DNA from: Cololabis saira
Lineage: Eukaryota > Chordata > Actinopteri > Beloniformes > Belonidae
NCBI RefSeq assembly: GCF_033807715.1
Contig: NC_084590.1
Coordinates: 7,530,327-7,594,326 of the forward strand
Direction: 5' to 3'
DNA: 64,000 nt
Shown: piece after piece, positions 10,101 to 56,695 of the stretch
Position numbering within the stretch: the first letter of the stretch is position 1
Layout of the letters: each line of letters opens with the position of its first letter
Notes under the pieces: generated by a model
Database searches by the model: none
What the model was told of the DNA's origin: nothing
The model's input: the letters and a program-made list of their open reading frames with translations, nothing else
Translations under genes and position numbers: made by a program

Positions 10101-10898
10101 CAACTTTCTAAATTGGTTCATATAATAATAATAATAATAAACACAGAGGCACTCCTCCTCCATTGCAGAGCTATGGAGGAGGAATGCCTCTTGGCGCAGC
10201 CGTGGCACTAATAACACCTAACCTTTACTGCAGAGAGGGTTAGTGTTAGAGGGTTAGATCAGTGTTACATCAACATCTCCGGACTCGGAGGCATCTGGGA
10301 TTGATCATCACCTTAGAAACATGGATTTTTCTAACTGAGGAGTACCACAAGGCTCTGTATGAGGAGCTCTCCTTCTTTGATTCTACATAACTCTCAGCAT
10401 CACCTGGTTTTAATTTCAACAGGATGATGTAAAACCACCTAATCACACCTGAAACTCATCATCGCTCGTATCCTTGATGTCTGAACAAGTGCTATGACAA
10501 GACAAGCGGTAAAATCTTTACTGAGATGTGTTGCAGGTCTGAAACGTAAAAAGGGATGTTTATTAAATGAAAGGAAGCCGATGAGGAAAATGCACTGTCT
10601 TCACGTCTGCAAAGAAATAAAAGGCAAAGGAAGTGAAGCACAATCTGCACTCTTTAAATTAGCATCTTCCAGTTGTCTTCGTAGTTTTACAGAAATTAAT
10701 TTAATTCGGTCTGCAGAGAAACAAACATTTTAAAACATTTAAAGACGTGTTCGTTCTGTGAAGACTCGTGAAAAGTATCCTCACAGATGGCTTTTTCCTT
10801 TAAACTGGTCACATGATCCAAGTTAACAGTGTCTGTAATGGGTTGAGTGGAAGATAATGGCCTTTTTCTCTGCAGGTGACAGCGCCAACGAACTGTGA
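1015..10898 (+). CDS. a2m: Alpha-2-macroglobulin-like, C-terminal 419 residues (11 exons, 5' partial)
   Basis: A2M is a secreted pan-protease inhibitor: proteases cut its bait region, a thioester reacts, and the trapped complex is cleared by LRP1. Exons: 1015-1171, 2217-2291, 3902-4067, 4262-4458, 4534-4749, 5111-5229, 6150-6240, 6492-6560, 6642-6747, 6829-6870, 10876-10898. All have AG/GT borders, and the phases add up to 420 codons including TGA with no internal stop. Order: second half of the thioester (alpha-helical) domain (to about residue 200), CUB remainder (about 200-275), receptor-binding domain (about 285-419). The motif [12 protein letters not shown] keeps both lysines that match the LRP1-binding pair of mammalian A2M. 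The bait region and thioester cysteine lie upstream of the window. A close paralogue (A2M-like/ovostatin type) cannot be excluded. Intact, no frameshift. Confidence 0.93.
1240..2165 (+). repeat. Intronic minisatellite, GGTCCTGGATCA 12/13-bp unit
   Basis: About 70 imperfect copies of GGTCCTGGATCA or GGTCCTGGACCA, with 12- and 13-bp spacing mixed and a GGACCTGGACCA variant in the second half. The array nearly fills the 1172-2216 intron and ends about 50 bp before the next exon. It keeps long open frames (GPGSGSW/LDQ repeats) that are by-products of its period, not genes. Confidence 0.95.
2217..2291 (+). CDS. a2m: A2M exon b: thioester domain
   Basis: 75 nt, phase 0 on both sides: [21 protein letters not shown] between ccaccag and gtgagt. 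It has the same 25-codon length I recall for the mammalian exon with GGVEDEVTLSAYI. Confidence 0.94.
2320..3265 (-). mobile_element. Truncated L2-type LINE, reverse strand
   Basis: Read on the minus strand, 3130-3255 gives [16 protein letters not shown] then [11 protein letters not shown], the catalytic YxDD block of L2/Maui-like reverse transcriptase. Further on (about 2800-2900) the [12 protein letters not shown] segment and the usual C-terminal block are readable with stops and frameshifts. The element ends at an AAT-rich tail near 2320-2345 (aataataataat). Dead copy inside the A2M intron 2292-3901. Confidence 0.8.
3310..3665 (+). repeat. Telomere-like degenerate minisatellite (TTAGGG/TTGGGG/TTGAGG)
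   Basis: Hexamer-based array with TTAGGG, CTAGGG, TTGGGG and TTGAGG organised in a higher-order unit of about 24-30 bp. All three forward frames stay open in places, but only because the unit lacks stops. It lies in the same A2M intron as the LINE piece. Confidence 0.9.
3902..4067 (+). CDS. a2m: A2M exon c: thioester domain
   Basis: 166 nt, begins [15 protein letters not shown] after cttcag and ends TTE plus one base before gtacgg. [19 protein letters not shown] matches the TKALLAYAFALAG block of A2M. Confidence 0.94.
4262..4458 (+). CDS. a2m: A2M exon d: end of thioester domain
   Basis: 197 nt, begins with two bases completing GGA after cggcag and ends at FSSTQ before gtacca. It carries [14 protein letters not shown] and [19 protein letters not shown], hallmark A2M motifs. 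Confidence 0.95.
4534..4749 (+). CDS. a2m: A2M exon e: end of thioester domain into CUB
   Basis: 216 nt, phase 0 both ends. [18 protein letters not shown] continues the thioester domain. [16 protein letters not shown] and [12 protein letters not shown] match the CUB segment of A2M. Confidence 0.95.
5111..5229 (+). CDS. a2m: A2M exon f: start of receptor-binding domain
   Basis: 119 nt after gtctctgcag: [16 protein letters not shown] ... LRLSITVK. It corresponds to LKYNILPEKEEFPFALGV through FQISLSVSYTG of A2M. It ends two bases into a Lys codon before gtacgt. Confidence 0.93.
5245..6112 (+). repeat. Intronic minisatellite GTTGGAGATGATGGGG, two blocks
   Basis: Block 1 (5245-5785) repeats GTTGGAGATGATGGGGG with 15-18-bp spacing. 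Block 2 (5786-6110) repeats GATGGGAGAGTTGGAG with 15-18-bp spacing. It fills nearly the whole 920-bp intron 5230-6149, leaving about 15 bp after the donor and about 40 bp before the acceptor. The 350-residue minus-strand frames rich in HHLQ/SPTPP are artefacts. Confidence 0.96.
6150..6240 (+). CDS. a2m: A2M exon g: receptor-binding domain
   Basis: 91 nt after ctcctgcag: (K)[23 protein letters not shown]... ending KSLDL before gtcagt. It matches SYTGSRSASNMAIVDVKMVSG of A2M. Confidence 0.94.
6492..6560 (+). CDS. a2m: A2M exon h: receptor-binding domain
   Basis: 69 nt, phase 0: [23 protein letters not shown] before gtagga, equivalent to the KMLERS...VLIYLDK exon. An acceptor six bases further in is also possible. 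Confidence 0.88.
6642..6747 (+). CDS. a2m: A2M exon i: receptor-binding helix
   Basis: 106 nt after ggttgcag: [19 protein letters not shown] then [16 protein letters not shown]. This contains the receptor-recognition helix with both conserved lysines. It ends one base into a Gly codon before gtaagt. Confidence 0.95.
6829..6870 (+). CDS. a2m: A2M exon j
   Basis: 42 nt after cgtttcag: [14 protein letters not shown] plus one base, before gtacgt. It matches FAIAEYNAPC near the A2M C-terminus. Confidence 0.95.
7231..7260. repeat. 30-bp palindrome
   Basis: Two 14-base arms, GTTGATTGGGCACA and TGTGCCCAATCAAC, flank a CC centre. Perfect arms. Could be a transposon end or a recombination remnant. 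No function is shown. Confidence 0.85.
7291..7925 (+). repeat. Interspersed repeat B, copy 1
   Basis: About 630 bp (from ccctggtttttggcggggg to gacgtgaaaggtgaac) shared almost line for line with 40702-42115. It contains blocks such as gctgctgcatcc and gcagcgagacgtgaaagg. Type unknown. Probably a non-autonomous DNA transposon or retroelement piece. Confidence 0.75.
8166..8555 (+). repeat. 128-bp tandem repeat carrying CCAAT and GC boxes
   Basis: Three units. The block CCAATCAGAAGAAGGGGCGG begins at 8266, 8394 and 8522, exactly 128 bp apart. Each unit also carries a diverged copy of AAGGTCAAGGACTC and CACCCATGACTCTGTATGTC. Confidence 0.92.
8690..9173. mobile_element. PIF/Harbinger-like MITE (TTA target duplication)
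   Basis: Left end TTA-AGGCTGAATTAAGG and right end AATTCAGCCT-TTA are inverted. CACGCCG/ACGCAGA segments repeat inverted inside. Related elements sit at 31320-31613 and 60147-60293. The three-base TTA/TAA duplication fits PIF/Harbinger. No transposase is present. Confidence 0.65.
10311..10420 (+). mobile_element. Small L2-type LINE remnant
   Basis: gaggagtaccacaaggctct resembles a damaged GVPQGSVLG reverse-transcriptase block, followed by ctctcagcatcacctgg. Very short and diverged. Confidence 0.4.
10876..10898 (+). CDS. a2m: A2M last coding exon (C-terminus and stop)
   Basis: After a strong tract, cctttttctctgcag, the exon completes Ser and reads DSANEL then TGA (10896-10898). Only 23 coding bases. 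The 3'UTR follows in the same exon. Confidence 0.88.
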
Positions 10899-11355
10899 TT
10901 CCACTTCCTGTGCCGCTCCGACGAGAACAAGCTGCTGGAGAAACCGACATCCAGGAGCCAGATGCATGGAACTCTGCAGCTTCATCACCAAAACCAGTCA
11001 TAACCTGATTATCCAACTCACCGTGTTCAGTTACCGCAAAGGAGTGATGAACCAACGCTGTCTTTTCTACATCCAAACACGGTTCTACCCCCATCAGGAC
11101 TAAACAACCATCGGGACTAAATAATAATCGTACAATCAGGACTTTTTCAACAGGGAAGACGAAGCAGATGTGATTATAAACAGCTGACTGCCCAGAGGAA
11201 AAAAATTAACATTAATTTCAGTTAAAACAGTAAAATATTGGAGATTTATTGATCCAGATGTTTCTGTGACGTATGATTTGATCAGGGAAGCTGATTCATG
11301 GCCGGGTTGTCGGCTTTGTTTATTTTCTTCTCCCTATAAGATAAAACTCTTTATA

Positions 11356-11361
11356 AATAAA
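11356..11361 (+). terminator. Candidate A2M poly(A) signal
   Basis: AATAAA about 460 bp after the stop codon in single-copy sequence and just before the hAT MITE. Plausible, but untested against transcripts. Another AATAAA lies at about 13247. Confidence 0.45.
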
Positions 11362-11397
11362 TGTTGCACAGATTTGCTGGTTTTTAAATGTTCAAAT

Positions 11398-11786
11398 TAG
11401 GGCTGGGTGATTTTGGACAAAAATAAAATCCCGATTTTTTTTCTCTGAAAACCCTCTGATTTTCGATTTCGATTTTTTTGGTAAAACTACAAAGGACAAT
11501 GGAATAAATTGTTTCAAATATTTTATCTTTATTTTTTAAAGAAAAATAGCAAACAAATTTCCCTATTGGGAATTAAGTGCAATTGAAAGATACTGTAAAT
11601 CCTCCTTGAGTTTAGTAAAGTGACATTTACAATTTTCTTGACCAAACAAAGACGACTAGACGAGCTCTGTCTGTAATGCAGCCAGCTGCAAAAAAGGAAA
11701 ATCCATTTTCCGATTTTCCTTTTTTTAACATAGTCTTGATTAATAAATCCGATTTAGATTTAAAATCGATTAATCGCACAGCCCTA
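11398..11786. mobile_element. hAT-type MITE with perfect 8-bp target duplication
   Basis: Starts TAGGGCTGGGTGATTTTGG and ends AATCGCACAGCCCTA. Flanked by GTTCAAAT at 11390-11397 and 11787-11794. 389 bp, AT-rich inside, no transposase. Confidence 0.9.
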
Positions 11787-12501
11787 GTTCAAATGAAACG
11801 TGTGAAACGAGGAGCAGCAGCTGAACAACCCGGCTGCCCGACGGTTAATCCGACGTGGGTCATCAAAGACGGACAATGGGTGGGATCAATCATGTACGGA
11901 GGACACCGTCAGTGGTTTTACAGATGGTCCGTTTCTAACAGCGGTTAGTTCAACGGGCTCGAGGTACCTGCAACGGTCCGTGAACTGACGAGCCCCCTCT
12001 GGATCCTCCTGCCGACCTTCAGGCTCCAGCCAAGTCCTCCATCGTTGCCCACCACCCAGAAAACCCAGCCAAACCTGAAGGCCGTCCTCACGGCGCTGGT
12101 GCAGGAGAACAGTCACCTCCCCGGTAGTGAGTTCCTGGTTTCACTGCAGAACCCTTCATGCATCTGGACCCGGGCCCAGTTTAGTTCTCGTTGAGATTCA
12201 CTCTGTTCAAACCTATTTTATCTGCGGTGATTGATGTTTCTGAGCCAGCGTACCGAGGGTGGGACCCTCACCTGGTAGTTTTAGGGACTTTTTATATTCT
12301 TTTTATTGTGAATTTATGCTCGTTGGGATCAGTTCCTGTCACGTGTCGTCGTTGTCTCTGCTGGTCTGTGAAGGGAACAGTCCTGCTGGACTTCAGGACC
12401 AGAACCGCTTCGGTCCCGTCGGTCAGCTCCGCTGCGGCGGCGAGGGGGGGCCAAGCTGATCGGGACGAGGCGTTCATAAGCTCTCATCACACCCCCACAC
12501 A

Positions 12502-12904
12502 CACTGCAACAACTCTACATTTTAACAAGAATATTTGTCTTATTTCTAGTTAAAATGTCTAATTTTTAGTCAAAAAAAATCTCATTACACTTAAAACAAG
12601 ACTCATCACTGGAAAAAACAACAATTTTCACCTTTTTCAAGTAGATTTTCACTTAAAATAAATAGAAAAATCTGCCAGTGGAACAAGATTTTTTTGCTTG
12701 TAATAAGAAGATAAATCTTGTTCCACTGGCAGATTTTTCTACTTATTTCAAGTGAAAATTTACTTGAAACTGGTGAAAATTGTCAAATAAGTTTTTTTCT
12801 GGTAATGACTCTTGTTTTAAGTGTAATGAGATTTGATTAAAAATGAGACATTTTAACTAGAAATAAGACAAATATTCCTGGTAAGATGTTGAGTTTTTGC
12901 AGTG
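12502..12904. mobile_element. Foldback MITE, CACTGCAAAAACT family, copy 1
   Basis: Both ends read CACTGCAAAAACTC / GAGTTTTTGCAGTG. The two halves are nearly full inverted repeats meeting around gcttgtaataagaag, so the RNA would fold into one long hairpin. The internal block CTGCCAGTGGAACAAGAT appears in both orientations. Confidence 0.92.
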
Positions 12905-13432
12905 CGACTCCCCGGGCCCCGGCCCCTGATCCCCCTGGTCTTCTCCGGATCAGCGACCCCCCCAGCTCACGTCAGAGGTTGGAAGGATCCGGCCGACTCA
13001 AAGAAACCAGCCCAAACTCTGTGATAGTCGTTTAATAGATGGGACAAAAATCCACATGTTCATACATGACAGTGACACACGAGACAGACGGTTCCAGTTA
13101 CAGGATGGTCCGAGCGCCGATTGTGAGTCTGTTTTTGCGTCTGACAAAGAAAAAAAGAAAAAAAGACGAGTTGTGTGGGTGGTGGTGGGTTATGTACCTG
13201 CAGACATTTGTTGTACCGTGAAGTGTAGGTACTGTTTTGAATCCGACAATAAAAGCTCTAAAACAACAATCAGTTAAAAAGCGTGTTTCATACCACACCG
13301 TCTGGTTTCAGCACTGCGTTCACATCCCTCTCAACACAGATAATGTACAAAAAACCAGCGCTAAACACATTTAACACAATATATTAAGGTTTTGTCACTG
13401 CCTTGCCACCCGAGGCGCCGCCACAGTAGATG

Positions 13433-13836
13433 CACTGCAAAAACTCCAAATCTTACCAAGAATATTTGTCTTATTTCTAGTTAAAATTTCTAATTTTTAG
13501 TCAAAAAATCTCATTACACTTAAAACAAGACTCATCACTGGAAAAAAACAACAATTTTCACCTGTTTCAAGTAGATTTTCATTTAAAATAAGTAGAAAAA
13601 TCTGCCAGTGGAACAAGATTTTTTTGCTTGTAATGAGAAGATAAATCTTGTTCCACTGGCAGATTTTTCTACTTATTTCAAGTGAAAATCTACTTGAAAC
13701 AGGTGAAAATTGTCAAATAAGTTATTTTTCTGGTAATGACTCTTGTTTTAAGTGTAATGAGATTTTTTGACTAAAAATGAGACATTTGAACTAGAAATAA
13801 GACAAATATTCCTGGTAAGATTTAGTTTTTGCAGTG
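13433..13836. mobile_element. Foldback MITE, CACTGCAAAAACT family, copy 2
   Basis: Full-length, about 404 bp, same ends and inverted halves as copy 1. Confidence 0.92.
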
Positions 13837-14605
13837 TGTCAGCGTTCACATCCATCCTCCGCTCCAACACACAGGAAAATAACATGGAGGTTCAGCAGGG
13901 TGATCAATAGCTGATCAGCACCTCCCATCTCAGGGGAAGGAAAGGCACCTATTGCCGGCCCCCGTCCTGCTGTAATAGTCAGTATTCCTGCAGTTCACGT
14001 CCTCGGGTCTCCTGAAGATACGACCCGTTTTAACAGTTGAGAGCCAACGGCGCGGCGATGCCCCGCCCTCTGTAGTAAAAACTGTGTTATAAAAGACAGT
14101 ACCGCCTGGTCGCTGCCCTCATGACCCCCAAATACTCAGAGCTGCAGGTGTACAACCCCACAATCACAGGATGTTGGGACCAGATGTGAACTGATGCTGA
14201 CTCAGCAACTTGGACATTTACTTTTACTCATAGAAGACGTTATGAACCAAATGTATTTCACGCTCTTCTTCCTGTCTCTTGATGCCTCCGAGCCCAGAGA
14301 TGTTGCCTATGAATGAGGTTAACCCCTGGGTTAATATGAAGCTGGGAGCATAAATCCCAGTATCATCTGCATATAGAATGCTGTTTGTATTAACACCACA
14401 TGGCAGTGTTATGTAGAATTAAAGAAGCAGAGGCCCCAATACAGAGCCTTGTGGTACTCAGTTTGTAAAATTCATGTTTCCATGGTGATGGCTCATCCTA
14501 GATGCCTCCAAGTCCAGAGATGAAGTATCAATAGTGAATGTAGCTCTGTGTTGACAGGTTTCCACACCAATCTTTATTTGTGTGATCGTATCAGATAGTT
14601 ACCAA

Positions 14606-15111
14606 TACCGTATTGGCCCGAATATAAGACTGTGTTTTTTGCTTTGAAATAAGACTGAAAAAGTGGGAGTCGTCTTACATTTGGGGTCTAGACGTTATAC
14701 CCATTCACCATGCTAGATGGCGCCAGATATCTTTAAAGCCAATGCTGAACTTAACTCCCCAGGCCAAAGCCAACCCCTGTCACCAAGAATAAAATAAAAA
14801 TAGCGGTAAGAAAGAAAAGAGACGAAAATAACAGAAGAGATAACAGAAAATGGAGAAACGTAGCGACAATCTGGAGAAAAGTGGGTCGAAGAAGTTATGA
14901 TGCAAACTTCAAGATCATGATTTGAATGGAGGCAAAATAACATGCTTTTTCTATCAAATCTATTGTTATAATCATTTGTTTCAGATGTACTGTAATAATT
15001 TTCTGTATAAAAATGTAATTTGGTGTTTAAAAAGTATTTTTTCAAACTTGAGTCTTGAAAAAGGGGGTCGTCTTATAATCAGGGTCGTCTTATATTCGGG
15101 CCAATACGGTA
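14606..15111. mobile_element. TA-ended element, TACCGTATTGGCCCGAATAT family, copy 1
   Basis: Left end TACCGTATTGGCCCGAATAT and right end ATATTCGGGCCAATACGGTA are perfect inverts. The GTCTTAC/GTCGTCTTATA modules repeat just inside. About 506 bp, no intact transposase. Confidence 0.88.
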
Positions 15112-15639
15112 GTTCTTTTTAATGAAACCATCAAATCACCTGGTTGAAATGACGTCACCTTCTTTCCCCTGACGAGCACTCACTAACTTCTATAATGGTC
15201 TGAATTACATAATAAGATGCATCTTAATAAATTTAATGAAACAGTTCAGAGAAACATTAAATATCTTGTGTTCAAACTGAAAGTTTTTTGTTCCATGTGG
15301 TCCCAACATTTTCTGACACGGGGTTGTAATGTTGTTGTGGACAAATGTCTCCAGGGTGACGTACTGTAGAAAACCTCCTAGGAACCTGCACGCTCATGAC
15401 GAGACGTGTTGAGGCATCCGTGACTGAACGTGGTGAAGGCACAGGAGTGGGTGGTGCAGGGTGCAGGGTTGATCCCAGGAGGGTTCTTTTGGGCCCACGC
15501 CATCAACCGTCATTGATAGTTAATGACGCGGTTGCAGACGTTCTCTGATCTGATCACGTGACCATCACTGGGGGCCGACGGCAAAGGTTGAGGATGCGGC
15601 TCCGTTTGAAGCTAAAAGGGACTGATTTGGGTCCCAGAC

Positions 15640-15775
15640 CCTCGGCCCCACAGCGGGGGTTTCTGGCCCAGACCCTCGGCACCACAGCAGGGTTTCTGGC
15701 CCAGACCCTCGGCACCACAGCAGGGTTTCTGGCCCAGACCCTCGGCACCACAGCAGGGTTTCTGGCCCGGGTCAG
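15640..15775 (+). repeat. 33-bp tandem repeat
   Basis: Four copies of a unit containing TTTCTGGCCCAGACCCTCGG and CACCACAGCAGGG. The open frames over it are repeat-driven. Confidence 0.9.
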
Positions 15776-16197
15776 GCTTTGATTAACGGCAGGGACTCCC
15801 GGTGAGCTGGGCTGCCTGCACCGGGCCACATCCCCACCAGAAGTTGGCCACTTCTCCATGTTCTTTGGTTCTCTGGGCCACGTCTGGCCCTTGTGTGGGA
15901 CATTAGTGTGGGAAGTCTGGGCCACATCTGGTTGATACAACGCACGGCAAAAAGCCAGAGCTGGGCCCAGGTGATGAACTTTTTTTCTACCTTTTTTTTT
16001 TTTTACCTTTTTTCAAGGGAGATATGTTCATTTTGTGTGATTATACCTTTTGACAGAATTCATTTCAGTTCTGCTCACAAACAAATCAACGTCACGGAAC
16101 TTATTCTTTAATAAAGCTTCCTGTCAGTTCCCATGGAAACGGTCCACACTGGAACCTTCTGGAACGTTTCTGGAAGTTTTACCGGAAATGTTGACTG

Positions 16198-16517
16198 CAC
16201 TGCAAAAACTCTAAATCTTACCAGGAATATTTGTCTTATTTCTAGTTAAAATGTCTCATTTGTAGTCAAAAAAATCTTATTACACTTAAAACAATAGCCA
16301 TTACCAGAAGAATAACTTATTTGACAATTTTCACCTGTTTCAAGTAAATTTTCACTTGAAATCAGTAGAAAAATCTGCCAGTGGAACAAGATTTATCTTC
16401 TCATTACAAGCAAAAAAAATCTTGTTCCACTGGCAGATTTTTCTACTTATTTTAAGTGAAAATCTAAAAAGATGAAAATGAGTCTTGTTAAAATATTCCT
16501 GGTAAGATTTTGCAGTG
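16198..16517. mobile_element. Foldback MITE, CACTGCAAAAACT family, copy 3 (internally deleted)
   Basis: Both ends present, but the right half has lost about 80 bp. Followed at 16545-16660 by a degenerate GGCGTGGCCTGG-type tandem repeat. Confidence 0.88.
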
Positions 16518-17031
16518 TGCAACCCTGCACGGTGAAACTGGAGGGGTGGCCTGGCAGCAGAGAGGCGTGGTCAGGTCACTTAGAGGCGTGGCCTGATTGC
16601 AGAGAGGTGTGGCCATGTCACAGGGGGGCGTGGCCTGGTCATAGAGGGGCGTGTCCAGAGGATGATGGGATGGCTCCGAGGCTCCGAGAGCTTCTAGTGT
16701 CCAGGACAGTTTGTCTTCAAACACATTCCTGAAACAATTCCAGCCTTCGACTCGAGACGTGTCAATTACTTCTGTCCAAACCCAGGACACGTGATGGACA
16801 ACAAAAACATTGGCTTCATGTCATTTGGCAATTTTTCTCTCCAAGTAAAAAAAAGAAATGAAGGAAACAAACATAGAAAATGTCCCCAGTACGTCCCAGA
16901 TCTCTTTTTGGCAACAGAAAGGCGTTGATGAGTCCGTGAGGGCCGGGTCTATGTACAGGTGTGTGTGAGTGTCCCTCATGGGTCCGGACCAGGGACAGAC
17001 GTGGGTGGTGACTCCCCCGGCCGGTGGAGGG

Positions 17032-53738
<36,707 letters not shown>

Positions 53739-55194
53739 CTGAGGAAGAACCCAAACAGAACCATGTAAGCCTAAGGAGGACGGACAGATTTAGAACTCAG
53801 CTGTCCATCAGGAACAGTCCAAAACCAGAAACACTCAACTAAGGATTTCCGCAAATTATTTTCCAGGACATTTTAAGCTGAAATTTTAATGAAGGGTGCT
53901 CCTCTTCCCTGTGGTCTCTGTGAGCATCTCACTCTGTTGACAGCTACTTTTATTGGAAATCAATGAGGTTAAGTCAACATGAAAAGTCATTAATCTCTCT
54001 AGCTTCTTCCCCCATCTATCCGTGCACATACACAGTATTTTACAGAATTCCTAAAGTTTTTTCCCACTTACTTTCTATTGTGAAACAATAAAACAAGTGT
54101 GAAATACTGGATAAAGCGACGCCCACTGAAGATTACCTGTTACCTGTAATTAGCTCTTGCTCTGTTAACTGTAATTAGCTCTCACTCTTTTACCTGTAAT
54201 TAGCTCCCACTCTGCTGAAATCAGAGTTGCATCCACTGTACACAGCCAATTCAGTAAAGGACACGCCCACAACAGCTCTCCCCTGCCAGTCACTCAACAC
54301 AGGACAGGGAGGGGCTTGTGGCTGTGGGAGAAAAACCTCACATCTAAGGACACTTTTCAACTTTCAGTCGCTAGTTTTGTCTCTAAGCGTTTAGTCCTTA
54401 AAAGCATCTGAAAAGTTGCTAAATCTAGCTATAGTCAACCGGAAGCACTGGGATGGAGAACTGCTCTAAGCAGAAGACATTTGATTGGCTGGTAGCGTCA
54501 CGTGGGGTGCTACGTCTTCTCCTCCATGACGCAGCCTGAATGTTGCCCTGATCAGGTGTCAACAGATGTAGTACGCAGAACTTTTAACCCGTTTACATTC
54601 ACTAACAAGGCAGGGGAGGGTCATTTTCCAGGACAACTTAACCGTTTCCAGGACATTTTACCTTTTTTCCCCCTCATTTTCCATATGTTTTCCAGGACTG
54701 GAAAATGTGTCCGTCATTTTCCAGGTTTTCCAGGACATGTGGAAACCTTGTCAACTTCTTATTCCCTGAAAATTATTAGCTCACTAGCAGCTGATGTTTC
54801 TTTAAAATCCTCAGGTCTGGTCTGAGAAGGTTAGAACCACCCGAGCTGCTAGTCTGGGACTCGTCTGACACAAACCAGGAATAAAAGAAGTCTGCAGTTC
54901 CTCTACCGACCATCGGGGTACGGATCCAGACCTGGGGTTCCTCTGCCCGCCCCAAGGGTCCAGATCCAGACCTGCAGCAGTTTCTACTAAAACCCTGAAT
55001 GGAGGATCAAAGTCCTCGACAGCAATTTTAGTGCTTTCAGACTTGTCAACATCCATCCACCCCTGCTTCCATTTCTCCCCGTCTGGTTGATGATGGGCAA
55101 CAGTGTACACAGAGAGGCCCAGACTTTCTCAACCCCCCCCCCCCCCCCCCCCCCACCCCCACTTAGACTAGGCCTGGTTGGACGTCCAACACCT

Positions 55195-55990
55195 CCGTAG
55201 AGTCCAGCCACACTGCAGAGGAAACTCATCTCGGCTGCGATCTGACCCAAAGTTCATGACCATAGGTGAGGGTGGGAGCGTACACTGACCGGTAAATCGA
55301 GAGCTTCGCCTTTCGACTCAGCTCCTTCTTCACCACGACGGTCACACCGACCGCATAACTGCGGACGCTGCACCAATCCGTCTGTCAATGTCACGCTCTA
55401 TCTTTACATGAACCACCTGAGGCAGGACTTCTCCACCCACCTGCAGAAGGCATGCTACCCTTTTCCCGTGGAGAACCATTGCCTCGGATTTCGAGGTGCT
55501 GATTCTCATCCCCGCCGCTTTGCACTCAGCTGCAAACCGCCCCAGCAAATGCTGAATGTCCTGGCCTGATGAAGCCAACAGGACAACATCATCTGCAAAA
55601 TGCAGAGATGAAATCGTGTGGTTCCCAAGTACGCCTATAAATCCTGTCCATAGAAATTATGAACAGAACCGGTGACAAAGGGCAGCCCGAGTTCAACATG
55701 CACCGGGAACAAGTCTGACTGCCAGCAATGCGAACCAAGGATTGCCACTTCAGCGGCACTGTCCCCTTCTTCCATGCAATGTTGCAGAGGCATGTCAACC
55801 AAGACAGCACTACAACACCCAGAGACTTGAGGTACTCAGGGTGAATCTCATCCACCCCCGGTGCCACTGAGGAGCTTATGAACCACCTCAGTGATCTCGG
55901 TTTGGGTGATGGACGAGTACATCCCATACCACAGTCTGTGCTTCCTCAATGGAAGGCATGTCAGTGGGACTGAAGAGATCCTTGAAGTAT
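55195..55990 (-). mobile_element. RTE-like LINE, internally deleted, reverse strand
   Basis: Minus strand: APGVDEIHPEYLKSLGVVVL, LCNIAWKKGTVPLKWQ, SLVRIAGSQ, GCPLSPVLFIISMDRIYRR, FADDVVLLASSGQDIQHLLG, RFAAECKAAGMRISTSKSEA, DIDRRIGAASAVMRSV. The FADD box is at about 55585-55602. Between VPLKWQ and SLVRIAGS the middle of the polymerase is missing, and several frameshifts are present. Confidence 0.85.
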
Positions 55991-56546
55991 TCCTTCCACA
56001 TCAGTGAATATTCCTCTTCTGCTGCTCCTTTAACTTGTGGGGTTCCTCAAGGCTCCATTTTGGACCACATACTTTTTCAACTCTAAATGTTGTCTTTGAG
56101 GTTTTAATGGAACAAAATATTGCTCCCCATTCATTCACTGATCATATCCAGGTTCACTTGCTGCTGTGAACTGGGTCTGCAGCAGATCTGGGGTCAGAAG
56201 GGTCAGCAGTGTGAATGCCAGGTGTAACTGCTGATGACGTCTCCAGTCCTACAAGCAGATTAGTTCAGTTGTCAACTCAAGCTTTCCAAGAGGAAGTCTT
56301 ATCCCCAGAGCCCCTCAGGCTCAGGTGGGAAATACAAAACAACAGCTCTCAGATCTGTTCACGTGGTTTTATAATCTCTGCCCACAGATTTCTGAAAGAC
56401 CATGCAGTTTTATCTGCACACGCAGATTTGTTTACTCCAACAGGGATTCACAGATATGATGCGTCTTTCACTTCCAACATGGACAATGTCCTCATACGCA
56501 AGGCCCAAACGCAAATACCACCTTATAAACTCCTGTTTAGCCATTG

Positions 56547-56695
56547 TTGATCAACTCCAGCTTATCCATTGTTTAATTCCAGCTCATCCATTATTGTTTA
56601 ATTCCAGCTTGTCCATTATTTAATTCCAGCTTGTCCATTATTGATCAATTCCAGCTTGTCCATTATTGATCAACTCCAGCTTGTCCATTATTGAT
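56547..56695 (+). repeat. About 28-bp tandem repeat (CCAGCTTGTCCATTATTGAT)
   Basis: Six to seven imperfect copies with TTTAATT or TGATCAA spacers. Confidence 0.88.

Larger units (their letters stand above)
6871..10875 (+). other. Last A2M intron (4 kb), repeat-filled
   Basis: Large final intron. It contains a perfect-arm palindrome (7231-7260), an interspersed repeat shared with 40702-42120 (7291-7920), a 128-bp tandem array (8166-8555), an AT-rich stretch (8553-8610), a PIF-like element (8690-9173) and an L2 remnant (about 10311-10420). Bases 9180-10140 look like unidentified interspersed sequence and hold no supported gene. (AAT)n lies at 10120-10140. Confidence 0.75.
10899..17031. other. 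Convergent interval between a2m and phldb1 stop codons
   Basis: Contains both 3'UTRs and mobile elements, with no further gene supported. Single-copy looking parts are 10899-11389, 11800-12500, 12905-13430, 13840-14600 and 15112-16197. The hexamer ATTAAA occurs on the minus strand near 13031, and AATAAA on the plus strand near 13247. Either could mark a 3' end. Bases 14330-14470 look like a decayed L2 LINE on the minus strand. Confidence 0.6.

Noticed and set aside
10696..11094. Minus-strand 132-residue frame over the A2M last exon
   Set aside because: Antisense shadow; the sense strand gives a phase-consistent exon and stop.
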